Assembly: GCF_000317695.1 (NCBI RefSeq)
Contig: NC_019771.1
Location: 5,136,001-5,200,000 of the forward strand
Direction of reading: 5' to 3'
DNA from: Anabaena cylindrica PCC 7122
GTDB lineage: Bacteria; Cyanobacteriota; Cyanobacteriia; Cyanobacteriales; Nostocaceae
DNA: 64,000 bases
Notes under the pieces: model-generated
What the model saw: the letters and a program-made list of their open reading frames with translations, nothing else
Told to the model about the DNA's origin: nothing
The model's database searches: none
Shown: piece by piece, positions 24,398 to 31,932 of the stretch
Numbering within the stretch: position 1 is the stretch's first letter
Layout of the letters: each line of letters begins with the position of its first letter
Position numbers and translations under genes: made by a program

Positions 24398-26687
24398 TTT
24401 CTTTAACTAGAGTAAAATAAAATATTGTTCCTTGGTTTAATTTTGATTCTACCCAAATTTGTCCTCCATGTCGTTCAACAATTTTCTTGACTATGGTTAA
24501 TCCTGCACCAGTTCCTCCTCTATATTGACTTTGTCCATGCAAGCGTTTAAAAATGCGAAATATAGTATCTAAATGCTTTTCTCTGATGCCGATGCCATTA
24601 TCTTTAACATAAAAAATGGGGATATTTTGCTGAAAACAAGGATGCTCTATTAATGACCATTCTGGTTTACCTATTGTCCACCCAATTTCTATTTGTTTTT
24701 CAGGCTGCTCATTATACTTAATAGAATTACTTATTAAATTAGTGTAAATTTCTTCTAATAAGATGCGGTCGGCTTCGACAATGGGGAAATCTTGAGCAAT
24801 TTTTATGTTAATTTGAGAGTTATATTGACTGATTCTGAGAAAGTTAAAAACATTTTCTACTAACTTATTCAAGTTCAAATTATTGCGTCTTAACTCAGCA
24901 CGAGATAACCGGGAAAAATGGAGTAAAGCATTAATTAAATTCTCCATACGAGTTGTTAATAGCATTAAAGTATCTAATTTATGTACACCATCTGCATCTA
25001 ATTGATGTCCATAATCTTCTAGTAAAAAATTCGCATAATTGTGAATACCTCTTAACGGTTCTTTCAAATCATGGGAAGCGATATAAGCAAAAGCATCCAA
25101 TTCATTATTACTATCTTGTAACTGTTCGTTAATTAATGCTAATTCATCTGCTTTTTTGAGGATAATTCCTATAATTACACTGCGTAATTCCATCACTGCT
25201 TCAACTTCATGTTTTTGCCAAGGTAGGCTTTTAAATTTGACAATTTCTTGCCATTTTTCAAAGGATTTTCGTGGTGAAAGTGTAATGTTACCATCTGCAT
25301 CAATATTTTTTTCTTTATCAGGTTCACCTCCCCAATTCACAGTTTGAATTACTTCAGGACGAAACCAGATAATTAAATTGCGTTGTAGCTTAGTAATAGA
25401 AACCACAATTATACCGGAGGCTAAATCTTTAAACTGTTCTGCTGGCGGATAAACTTCGGGTAAACTATCTGTATAATAAAGATTATTTTTCAAGTGGGGT
25501 AGTACCCAATCTATTAAGCGATGAATTTGATTTTCTAAGGGGGTTTCTCCCAATAATACCACCTCATGAGAAATAATGGCTACTCCAGTGGCTTTAACTA
25601 AGGGTAGTAAACTTTCTTGATTTTTCGTTAACACGTCAACAAAATCTTCTGACTCGGAAATCTTGTCCACAAAATCAGATAGCAGAATCTTTAATTGAAT
25701 TTTTTCAGTTAAATTATCTTGTTCTTCTTTATTGCTCAATTCAATAGACATTAATTGGCCAATCAATTCACAGAATGTTCGGAGATGATAGGAAAGATAT
25801 TTAGTTGTTCTGTGATGACAAGAGATTAAACCCCAAAGACGATTATTTTTTAATAGAGAAATTGACATGGATGCACCTACTTGCATATTTTGTAAATATT
25901 CAATATGCAGAGGTGATACACTTCTTAAAATAGAAAGACTTAAATCTGGTGAAGATTGAGTGAGCGAAGAAAGGTTAGAAATTAAAGCCGCAGGGTGATA
26001 GTTAACATTAGGAATTAAACGTAATTTATTTAAATGATAGAGTTGTTTAGCTTGTTTGGGAATATCGCTATCAGGATAATGTAAACCCAAATAGGAAGTT
26101 AAATCAGTATGTTTAGTTTCGGCAATAACTGCTCCTGAACCATCGTCATCAAACCGATATACCATCACCCGATCAAATCCGGTAATTTCTCTTATTTCTT
26201 TAGTAATTAATTGACTCAAAGTGCTGAGATCAGCTACATTTTGAATTTTTGTGAGCAGGTGACGAGTTAATTGAGAAAATTGAAAAAAATCATAAGATTC
26301 ATCTTCATTACAGGTTTCGAGTTCCAGAATTAACAAATTATCAGGTGAGCGATGAACTATGCCATAAAATAAAATTGTTGCTTGTTGGGAATTTAATATT
26401 TTTAAATTGAGGGGATTTATGGTTTCAAAATCTCGTTCTAAACATTGAGCGATCGCATTGATATCTTCTGCATTTAAAAGCTGATTTAAACTTTGATTTA
26501 ATAACTCATGGGGTAAATAGCCTAGAAAAAATTCAGTATTATCACTGACATGAGTAATCTGCCAATTTTCTTTGTTACAAATTAAAAGAATGCCATGGGG
26601 TTGAATTGCGTTAGGAACATGAATTGGTTCGCGATCGCAATTGGTGAGGTTAATCGGTTGGTCAAAAATGTAGTTAGTAGAAATCAT
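24387..26687 (-). CDS. aphB: Bacteriophytochrome-type photoreceptor histidine kinase (AphB/CphB-like)
   Basis: The 766-residue protein has PAS (1-125), GAF (145-315), PHY (325-510), HisKA (525-600, His539 in YIASHDLKEPL) and HATPase (640-760). The chromophore Cys is N-terminal, Cys17 in LTNCDREPIHVPN, as in biliverdin-binding phytochromes, whereas the GAF site used by cyanobacterial Cph1 is Ile262 (SPLHIEYL). DSDIP (206-210), His261, His291 and the PHY tongue PRKSF (472-476) are in place. A longer frame would start upstream in C-rich repeat DNA; the ATG at 26687 has GGAG nearby. It heads the operon followed by the Rcp gene. Confidence 0.93.
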   Translation of the reverse strand: MISTNYIFDQPINLTNCDREPIHVPNAIQPHGILLICNKENWQITHVSDNTEFFLGYLPHELLNQSLNQLLNAEDINAIAQCLERDFETINPLNLKILNSQQATILFYGIVHRSPDNLLILELETCNEDESYDFFQFSQLTRHLLTKIQNVADLSTLSQLITKEIREITGFDRVMVYRFDDDGSGAVIAETKHTDLTSYLGLHYPDSDIPKQAKQLYHLNKLRLIPNVNYHPAALISNLSSLTQSSPDLSLSILRSVSPLHIEYLQNMQVGASMSISLLKNNRLWGLISCHHRTTKYLSYHLRTFCELIGQLMSIELSNKEEQDNLTEKIQLKILLSDFVDKISESEDFVDVLTKNQESLLPLVKATGVAIISHEVVLLGETPLENQIHRLIDWVLPHLKNNLYYTDSLPEVYPPAEQFKDLASGIIVVSITKLQRNLIIWFRPEVIQTVNWGGEPDKEKNIDADGNITLSPRKSFEKWQEIVKFKSLPWQKHEVEAVMELRSVIIGIILKKADELALINEQLQDSNNELDAFAYIASHDLKEPLRGIHNYANFLLEDYGHQLDADGVHKLDTLMLLTTRMENLINALLHFSRLSRAELRRNNLNLNKLVENVFNFLRISQYNSQINIKIAQDFPIVEADRILLEEIYTNLISNSIKYNEQPEKQIEIGWTIGKPEWSLIEHPCFQQNIPIFYVKDNGIGIREKHLDTIFRIFKRLHGQSQYRGGTGAGLTIVKKIVERHGGQIWVESKLNQGTIFYFTLVKENEN

Positions 26688-26710
26688 GTCATCTCCATTT
26701 GAATAGTTAC

Positions 26711-26740
26711 AGCAGGGGGCAGAGGGGCAGAGGAGTGGGG
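26711..26740. repeat. G-rich tract GGGGGCAGAGGGGCAGAGG
   Basis: A short octamer-type tract between the divergent starts of the phytochrome gene and the four-helix-bundle pseudogene. It is the complement of the C-rich tract at 23897. Confidence 0.65.
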
Positions 26741-26743
26741 GAT

Positions 26744-27257
26744 ATGGAAAAAGAAGCAATTAAAAATCATCAAGATTTGAGAGTTTATCAAATGGCATTT
26801 GAGGCAGCAATGAAGATCTTTGAACTCTCCAAAAAATTTCCTGTGGAGGAACGATATTCATTAAGAGAACTCCACAAAAAAGATGATCCAATCTTGTGGG
26901 ATGGGCATCTTGCCCGTCCTTGTATTATTAGCGGGCAAGATGCCCGCACCACAAGAAATTTTGGGATATTTTTTTAATTGGAGAACTCTAACTGATCAGA
27001 TTCGTCGATCATCACGTTCTGTTTGTGCAAATCTAGCAGAAGCCTGGAGAAAAAGACGATACGAGGCAGCTTTTGTGGCTAAACTGAATGACTGTGAGGC
27101 AGAATCTGCTGAAACTCAGACTTGGATTGAGTTTGCTGTTAAGTGCAATTATCTAGATGTGGAATCAGGTAGAGAATTATATCGAATCTACAATCAAATT
27201 TTAGGTAGTTTAGTCAATATAATTACTAACCCTTCACCATGGTTAATGAAACGTTGA
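26744..27257 (+). pseudogene. Four-helix-bundle (23S rRNA intervening-sequence type) gene broken by a repeat
   Basis: The N-terminal part (26744-26872) reads IKNHQDLRVYQMAFEAAMKI and continues to SLRE; the C-terminal part, from about 26990, reads LTDQIRRSSRSVCANLAEAW and runs to WLMKR. Together these match the four-helix-bundle family of about 120 residues. About 110 bases in between are an intergenic repeat (GGGCATCTTGCCC / GGGCAAGATGCCC hairpin) that puts the halves in different frames. The family has no firmly known function in bacteria. It diverges from the phytochrome gene. Confidence 0.8.
26881..26990. repeat. Palindromic repeat inserted in the four-helix-bundle gene
   Basis: It begins AGATGATCCAATCTTGTGGG, has the hairpin GGGCATCTTGCCC...GGGCAAGATGCCC, and ends GGGATATTTTTTTAATTGGA. 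A second copy with a deleted hairpin lies at 30795-30929. GAGAACTC occurs on both sides (26865 and 26981), perhaps a target duplication, though the exact junction is not resolved. Confidence 0.7.
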
Positions 27258-27300
27258 AATTCTTTCCCCTCAGCCCCTCTTCTCCTCTGCTCCCCTGCTT

Positions 27301-29802
27301 CTAACTGTTCAAGATTGCCAAACAAATACGATTCCGCCCCAGTGCTTTGGCTTGGTAAAGTGCGATATCTGCTTTTTGGTAAAGTGTTTGTAAGTCTTTG
27401 CCGTTATCGGGAGTTTGAGCAATTCCTCCACTAAATGTTACCTGAAATTTAGTTTCATCCTTCTTATCACCTCCTTTCTGTTGTGCAGTGAATGAATGCT
27501 GACTAAATTGCTGAAGCACTTGTGCTAATCGTCGCATTCCCTCTTCTTTACTTGTGCCGTACATTCCTACTACAAATTCTTCACCACCCCAACGGCCAAC
27601 AATATCTTCCTGTCTGAAGGATTGATTCAGGAGTTTACCAAAATAGTTGAGGACGCGATCGCCCATTTCATGCCCATATTGATCATTGACCAACTTGAAG
27701 TTGTCTAAATCCAACATTGCTAAACTAAGAGGTTGTTGTTGTCGTTGGGCTAACTGTAGTAATCTTGTTAAGTCTTGTAATACTTTTCGCCGCAGACTTA
27801 ATCCTGTCAGCGCATCTATTTCTGCCACTCTCCACAGTTGGCGTTGTTCTAAGCGGGTTCGCACACGGGTTAGTAATTCTGTTGCCACAATTGGTTTAGT
27901 CAAAAAATCATCAGCACCAACAGCAAAACTGCGTTGCATAGTGTCAATATCGGTATGGGAAGATAAAAACAAGACTGGCAAGCGATTCCATCGAATATCA
28001 CTGCGGACTACTTGACACAAATCAAACCCACTCCAAAAGCTGACTGTGCCTTGCTCTTTATGCTGATGAGATAGGGAAACTACGCTAAATTCAACATCCA
28101 AAATCAACAAATCAGGAACTGTCTGCTCTAGTGTTTCCCAGAATTTATGGGGTTGATCTAGCAGAGTAAGATGATAGCCACATGGTTCTAACAAAGTACG
28201 GAGAAGATTTAGCAAGCCTAGATCATCATCAACAATTAACAACCTAGCGACAGGCTGGTTTTTTTGTTGTATTACTTGGGTTACAGTTGCTAATACTTGA
28301 TTGGGAGCAATGGGTTTTTGTAAAAAGCATTGACTTCCTAACCGTGCTGCTTCTACCCGTTGAGCAAAGGAATCCTCAGCAGTCAGCATGACAACGGGAA
28401 TCTCTGGGTACTGGTTACGTACTGCTGTGAGAAAACCTAACCCATTTTTTGTGGAATCAAGAAAGTTGATATCTAATAAAATCACATCAAAATGATGAGT
28501 TAAAAATTCCTGTGCTTGTTGAAGATTAACGGCAATTTCCGCTTGAAATCCCCAATTTGTTGCCTCTATTGCTATCTGGTTGGCTAGGAGGAAGTCATCA
28601 TCTACGATTAGTAGTGATGGTGATACTAAATTGTTTTCCAAGCTAATATCTTTCTCCCCCTGCTTGCCAAAACTAATATCTGAGAACGCAATAGGGTGTG
28701 AGGGGATAGTTGGGGTTAAGGGTAAAAATTCTTCTTGAGCTTCAAAACCGTATTGGGTAATTTCCTGCTGTAACTGTGTTAATAGTTGCTCTAGTTGTTT
28801 AATTTCCGGTGGTTTTAATCCTTGCTCGCGCTGAAAAAGTTGTTGAATTTGACGGGAAATTTGCGAAGCTGCATCTAAGCCAAAGCAGCCTAACGAACCA
28901 ATTAGGGTATGTGCTTCTTGTTCCGCTTCATGTTGTTGTATGGGTGTGAGAGTCCCATTTTGTGAAGCAGTAACGGCTTGTTCTATGATGGAGATGCGAT
29001 CGCTATAAGACTGGCGATATTTTTCCCAAACAGCTTTTAGTTCCAACGCAACACCAGCAGCGGGGATTGGTGCAGAGGTAATATCTTCCTGACCATCCTT
29101 ACTTATAACTTTCTGCGGTTTCAGCCGATACCCTTGTTTATAAATCGTCTCCAATATATCTGCAACACCTGCTTGTTTAAGTTTCTGCCGCAACCCCTTG
29201 ATATGTGTGCGTACTGCTCCCTCACTAGGAAATTCATCTGCCGTCCACAGCCTATCTAATAACCGACTAGGGTTAAAAATTTGTTCAGGATATCGGAGAA
29301 ACAATTCCAGTATTTCATATTCTTTGGCAGCCAGATAAATCGGCTTTTCTTGAAATGTGACTTCACAACTATTCGGGTTCAGCCACAAATCACCCCAAGT
29401 CAATAGAGGTGTTTTTTGGATCTGGTTTCTTCTTAATAATGCTCGAATTCGAGCTAATAACTCATCTATATTAAAAGGTTTTGCTAGGTAATCATCAGCA
29501 CCAGCATCTAAGCCCATGACTTTATTCGTCACAGCATCTAATGCTGTCATTAATATAACTGGGGTGTCCCGATTGGGATTAAGGGCAGAAGACTGATTAG
29601 ACCGTAGTTTTTTACAGAAGCTAATCCCATCCAACTTCGGTAACATTACATCTAGGAGGATTAGATCATAGGTATAAACTTCTGCTAAGTCCCATCCTGC
29701 TTGTCCATCTTGGGCTAACTCAATCTGATAGCGTTGCTTGGCCAACGTTATTTGTAGTAAATTGCCTATATTTCTATCATCTTCGACACAAAGAATTTTC
29801 AC
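27301..29802 (-). CDS. Multidomain response regulator: REC-wHTH-Hpt-REC-REC-GGDEF
   Basis: The 833-residue protein begins as an OmpR/PhoB regulator (receiver 1-125 with Asp51; winged helix 130-228), then a histidine phosphotransfer domain (about 255-345, His298 in EAHTLIGSLG), two more receivers (397-515 with Asp444; 520-650 with Asp569) and a diguanylate cyclase (660-833). The cyclase has an active GGEEF (739-743) and an RxxD inhibitory site five residues before it (R730-D733). Thus one protein could bind DNA, relay phosphate and make c-di-GMP. It is upstream of, and on the same strand as, the phytochrome operon but separated by the divergent pseudogene. Confidence 0.93.
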   Translation of the reverse strand: MKILCVEDDRNIGNLLQITLAKQRYQIELAQDGQAGWDLAEVYTYDLILLDVMLPKLDGISFCKKLRSNQSSALNPNRDTPVILMTALDAVTNKVMGLDAGADDYLAKPFNIDELLARIRALLRRNQIQKTPLLTWGDLWLNPNSCEVTFQEKPIYLAAKEYEILELFLRYPEQIFNPSRLLDRLWTADEFPSEGAVRTHIKGLRQKLKQAGVADILETIYKQGYRLKPQKVISKDGQEDITSAPIPAAGVALELKAVWEKYRQSYSDRISIIEQAVTASQNGTLTPIQQHEAEQEAHTLIGSLGCFGLDAASQISRQIQQLFQREQGLKPPEIKQLEQLLTQLQQEITQYGFEAQEEFLPLTPTIPSHPIAFSDISFGKQGEKDISLENNLVSPSLLIVDDDFLLANQIAIEATNWGFQAEIAVNLQQAQEFLTHHFDVILLDINFLDSTKNGLGFLTAVRNQYPEIPVVMLTAEDSFAQRVEAARLGSQCFLQKPIAPNQVLATVTQVIQQKNQPVARLLIVDDDLGLLNLLRTLLEPCGYHLTLLDQPHKFWETLEQTVPDLLILDVEFSVVSLSHQHKEQGTVSFWSGFDLCQVVRSDIRWNRLPVLFLSSHTDIDTMQRSFAVGADDFLTKPIVATELLTRVRTRLEQRQLWRVAEIDALTGLSLRRKVLQDLTRLLQLAQRQQQPLSLAMLDLDNFKLVNDQYGHEMGDRVLNYFGKLLNQSFRQEDIVGRWGGEEFVVGMYGTSKEEGMRRLAQVLQQFSQHSFTAQQKGGDKKDETKFQVTFSGGIAQTPDNGKDLQTLYQKADIALYQAKALGRNRICLAILNS

Positions 29803-29854
29803 ATGGGCTTATCCTTGGTGGTTTCATTCTCTAAGAATATTCCACATCCTAATT

Positions 29855-30247
29855 TCACACAGTTACGTATTCAAGATTACCATTTTCTAGCCAATAAAGA
29901 TACCAGTTTTCATGAATAGTTCGCCAGCGAGGATTAGCTGCTTGCCGACGATACCAGTCAAAAGTAATTAAACTGAAGGCAGCAGCGGATAGATTTTCGC
30001 ACTGTGAAAAATCATGCTCAATCCACACTACAAAATTCGGATTTAACCCAAATTCCTTTACTACCAGATTTGCTAGATTCTCAACCTCTTGGATTGTCAA
30101 AGAACCTTTTTTTGCTTTCATCTTGGAGAAGACGACTATTTGTATTTGTGGGTAAGGTAAGTATATACGCAGTTGATACTGATGTTTTTCTGCCCCAAAT
30201 AATTCCTGAATCAAACTGTTAGGTGAAATTTGATGAATACATTTCAT
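29855..30247 (-). CDS. Hypothetical protein upstream of the GGDEF regulator
   Basis: The start is placed at 30247, giving 130 residues; a longer frame upstream overlaps another small gene. The protein is a mixed alpha-beta, non-membrane protein (YQLRIYLPYPQIQIVVFSKM, WIEHDFSQCENLSAAAFSL) with no family I recognise. It lies 52 bases upstream of the multidomain regulator on the same strand, and 38 bases downstream of a zinc-ribbon gene, so the three are probably co-transcribed. Confidence 0.65.
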   Translation of the reverse strand: MKCIHQISPNSLIQELFGAEKHQYQLRIYLPYPQIQIVVFSKMKAKKGSLTIQEVENLANLVVKEFGLNPNFVVWIEHDFSQCENLSAAAFSLITFDWYRRQAANPRWRTIHENWYLYWLENGNLEYVTV

Positions 30248-30285
30248 AGTTTTTGACTTTTTGATGTAGATTTTCCAAGACACAG

Positions 30286-30450
30286 TTAAACTAAAGCTAG
30301 AGGGTGTTTTGGTAAGGGTGTAACCAGTGTATTCAGACTTTTTTGCGCCAGTATTGGCATTTCTTGCCAGCAACTGCGACAAAACCAGTAAATATGATGT
30401 TGGCGAAAGTTGCGAGTCATGATGTTGGAGCAGCAAGGGCAGGTATTCAT
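30286..30450 (-). CDS. Small zinc-ribbon-like protein (54 aa)
   Basis: This short frame encodes MNTCPCCSNIM near the start and FCRSCW at residues 23-28, so four or five cysteines are arranged as C-x2-C pairs that should bind zinc. The C-terminal half is plain and non-membrane. Similar tiny CPCC...CxxC proteins occur in Nostocales, in my recollection, without known function. The ATG is immediately next to a copy of the TATAGC repeat, whose GGGAATTGCTAT sequence supplies the only visible ribosome site. Confidence 0.65.
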   Translation of the reverse strand: MNTCPCCSNIMTRNFRQHHIYWFCRSCWQEMPILAQKSLNTLVTPLPKHPLALV

Positions 30451-30568
30451 ATAGCAATTCCCAAGCTCATGAAATACACCCCACCCGCGCTGTCGCGCAC
30501 CCTCCCCTTGGTAAGGGGAGGGTTGGGGAGGGGTAATTTTGTATCTAACTAGAGTGGGAAAGGCTATA
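30450..30568. repeat. Copy 4 of the TATAGC...GCTATA repeat family
   Basis: A full 119-bp copy, but its central palindrome reads CCTTGGTAAGG, the inverse of the CCTTACCAAGG in copies 1-3 and 6. It overlaps the start codon of the 54-residue zinc-ribbon gene by one base. Confidence 0.88.
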
Positions 30569-30794
30569 AAATTTTAAAAAGTTTTTACAAAATTTGTTTT
30601 GGTTATGAATCGAGAGAAAATTGAAGTAATCTCATTGACTATGAAGCTACGATGAATTTATGAAGTATTTGTGAATAAGGATCAAATTATTAGAGAAAAA
30701 TAACAATTCAATAATTTCTGCAAATAAATTTAGCTTTTTGTATATTTAAGTTATGAAAATTGCCGCGTCAGCGATACCTGAGACATATAGATGA

Positions 30795-30929
30795 AGATGA
30801 TCCAATCTTGTGGAATGGGCATACTTTGACAAGCTCAGTACAAGTCCTGCCCGTCCTTGTATTATTAGCAGGACGAAAAGCCCCCTAATAATACAAATTT
30901 TGGGATATTTTTTTATTTGGAAGTCTCTA
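30795..30929. repeat. Second copy of the AGATGATCCAATCTTGTGG repeat
   Basis: Homologous at both ends to 26881-26990 but with a GACAAGCTCAGTACAAGTC segment in place of one hairpin arm. The same GACAAGCTCAGTACAAGTC piece is found at 48720-48740. It ends just before the acetoacetate-decarboxylase-like gene. Confidence 0.65.
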
Positions 30930-30964
30930 AAATAAAAGATGTAAGCATTTTTCAGAAAGTTTAT

Positions 30965-31627
30965 ATGACATATCAAACTGCTCCTTGGAGGCTTGAAGGT
31001 TATGCTATTCAAACCTTGCACCTAGTTGATATAAAGCAAGCTGTTCCTTTTGTTCCCTCCGAATTAGAGATTGTTTCGCTTTTTCCCGGCAAAACTCTGG
31101 CAGGAACTTATGTATCTTCCTATCAAGCTGGTTCTTTATTAGAATACAATGAATTAATTGTAGTTCCGGCATTTGTACGCTATCAAGGACATATTGGGGC
31201 TTGGATTTCCCATATTTATGTAGATCATGAAGATTCCGTGGCTGGAGGTAGGGAAATCTGGGGATTACCCAAAGAAATGGCTGAATTTAGCTGGGATAAT
31301 CATGGTAAAGTTAGTGTCCGACAAAATCAAAAGAATTTATATCAACTGTGTTATAAAAAAGGCTTGTTGAGCCTATCTACATGGTGGCAACAAGAATTTA
31401 GAGGTAATGCTTTCGGCGGTTTAGGTTCTGAGTTGCTATATTTTCAAAATAATTTTAAGTCTCAAATTAGCTTCTTAAAAGCCAATTTAGAAATTCCCCA
31501 GCATAGCCCTTTTGCTTCTTTAAGTTTAGGTCAGCCTTGGTTAACTCTAAACTTACAAAAATTAGAATTAGTAGCTGGTGTACCAAAATTACTTGGCAAT
31601 GAAGTCATTAATTTGAGTTATGGTTAA
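30965..31627 (+). CDS. Acetoacetate decarboxylase-family protein
   Basis: The 220-residue protein has the ADC-like barrel: WRLEGYAIQTLHLVDI, GTYVSSYQAGSLLEYNEL (about 53-70), AWISHIYVDHEDSVAGGREIWGLPKEMAEF, the last of which is the family core. In true acetoacetate decarboxylase a lysine forms the Schiff base; here WGLPKEM has a Lys at a comparable spot, but assignment is uncertain. The longer frame from a TTG at 30917 starts within a repeat and is rejected. Metabolic role unknown. Confidence 0.85.
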   Translation: MTYQTAPWRLEGYAIQTLHLVDIKQAVPFVPSELEIVSLFPGKTLAGTYVSSYQAGSLLEYNELIVVPAFVRYQGHIGAWISHIYVDHEDSVAGGREIWGLPKEMAEFSWDNHGKVSVRQNQKNLYQLCYKKGLLSLSTWWQQEFRGNAFGGLGSELLYFQNNFKSQISFLKANLEIPQHSPFASLSLGQPWLTLNLQKLELVAGVPKLLGNEVINLSYG

Positions 31628-31761
31628 TTTATTCTAAAACTAGTATAAATTTCTCTTTTTTTCTTCTGCATCTCTGCGTGAAAGAGATCTCTCAAAACCC
31701 CATATCAATACCTTGGGATTTTAAATAAATTTATCAGGAAAAATATTTTGTGTCAATATCA

Positions 31762-31866
31762 ATGGCTGAAAAAACCAAACTTCGTGAGATTATTGAGAAT
31801 AATGTCAAGAATATTGAAAATATGGGCTGCTTAATGCGAAAACAGTCAAGCCTACAAATTTTCTAA
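31762..31866 (+). CDS. Doubtful 34-residue frame
   Basis: A short, lysine-rich frame (MAEKTKLREIIENN opening) in the 305-base gap between the decarboxylase-like gene and typA. It has a natural-looking N-terminus but ends early and may be a truncated gene. No family recognised. Confidence 0.25.
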   Translation: MAEKTKLREIIENNVKNIENMGCLMRKQSSLQIF

Positions 31867-31906
31867 AAATTGATATAAGCAAAATTGATTAACCGCCAAT
31901 GAAAGA

Positions 31907-31925
31907 GGGTGGGGAAACCCCACCC
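31907..31925 (-). terminator. Hairpin at the 3' end of typA
   Basis: The 8-bp stem GGGTGGGG / CCCCACCC with loop AAA lies eight bases past the typA stop; on the minus strand it is followed by TCTTTC. It could end the typA transcript, although the pyrimidine tract is short. Confidence 0.55.
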
Positions 31926-31932
31926 CTGCGGA

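Noticed and set aside
26699..26743. Longer start for the four-helix-bundle gene and upstream extension of the phytochrome
   Set aside because: Both extensions are translations of the G/C-rich octamer tract and add residues without any family similarity.
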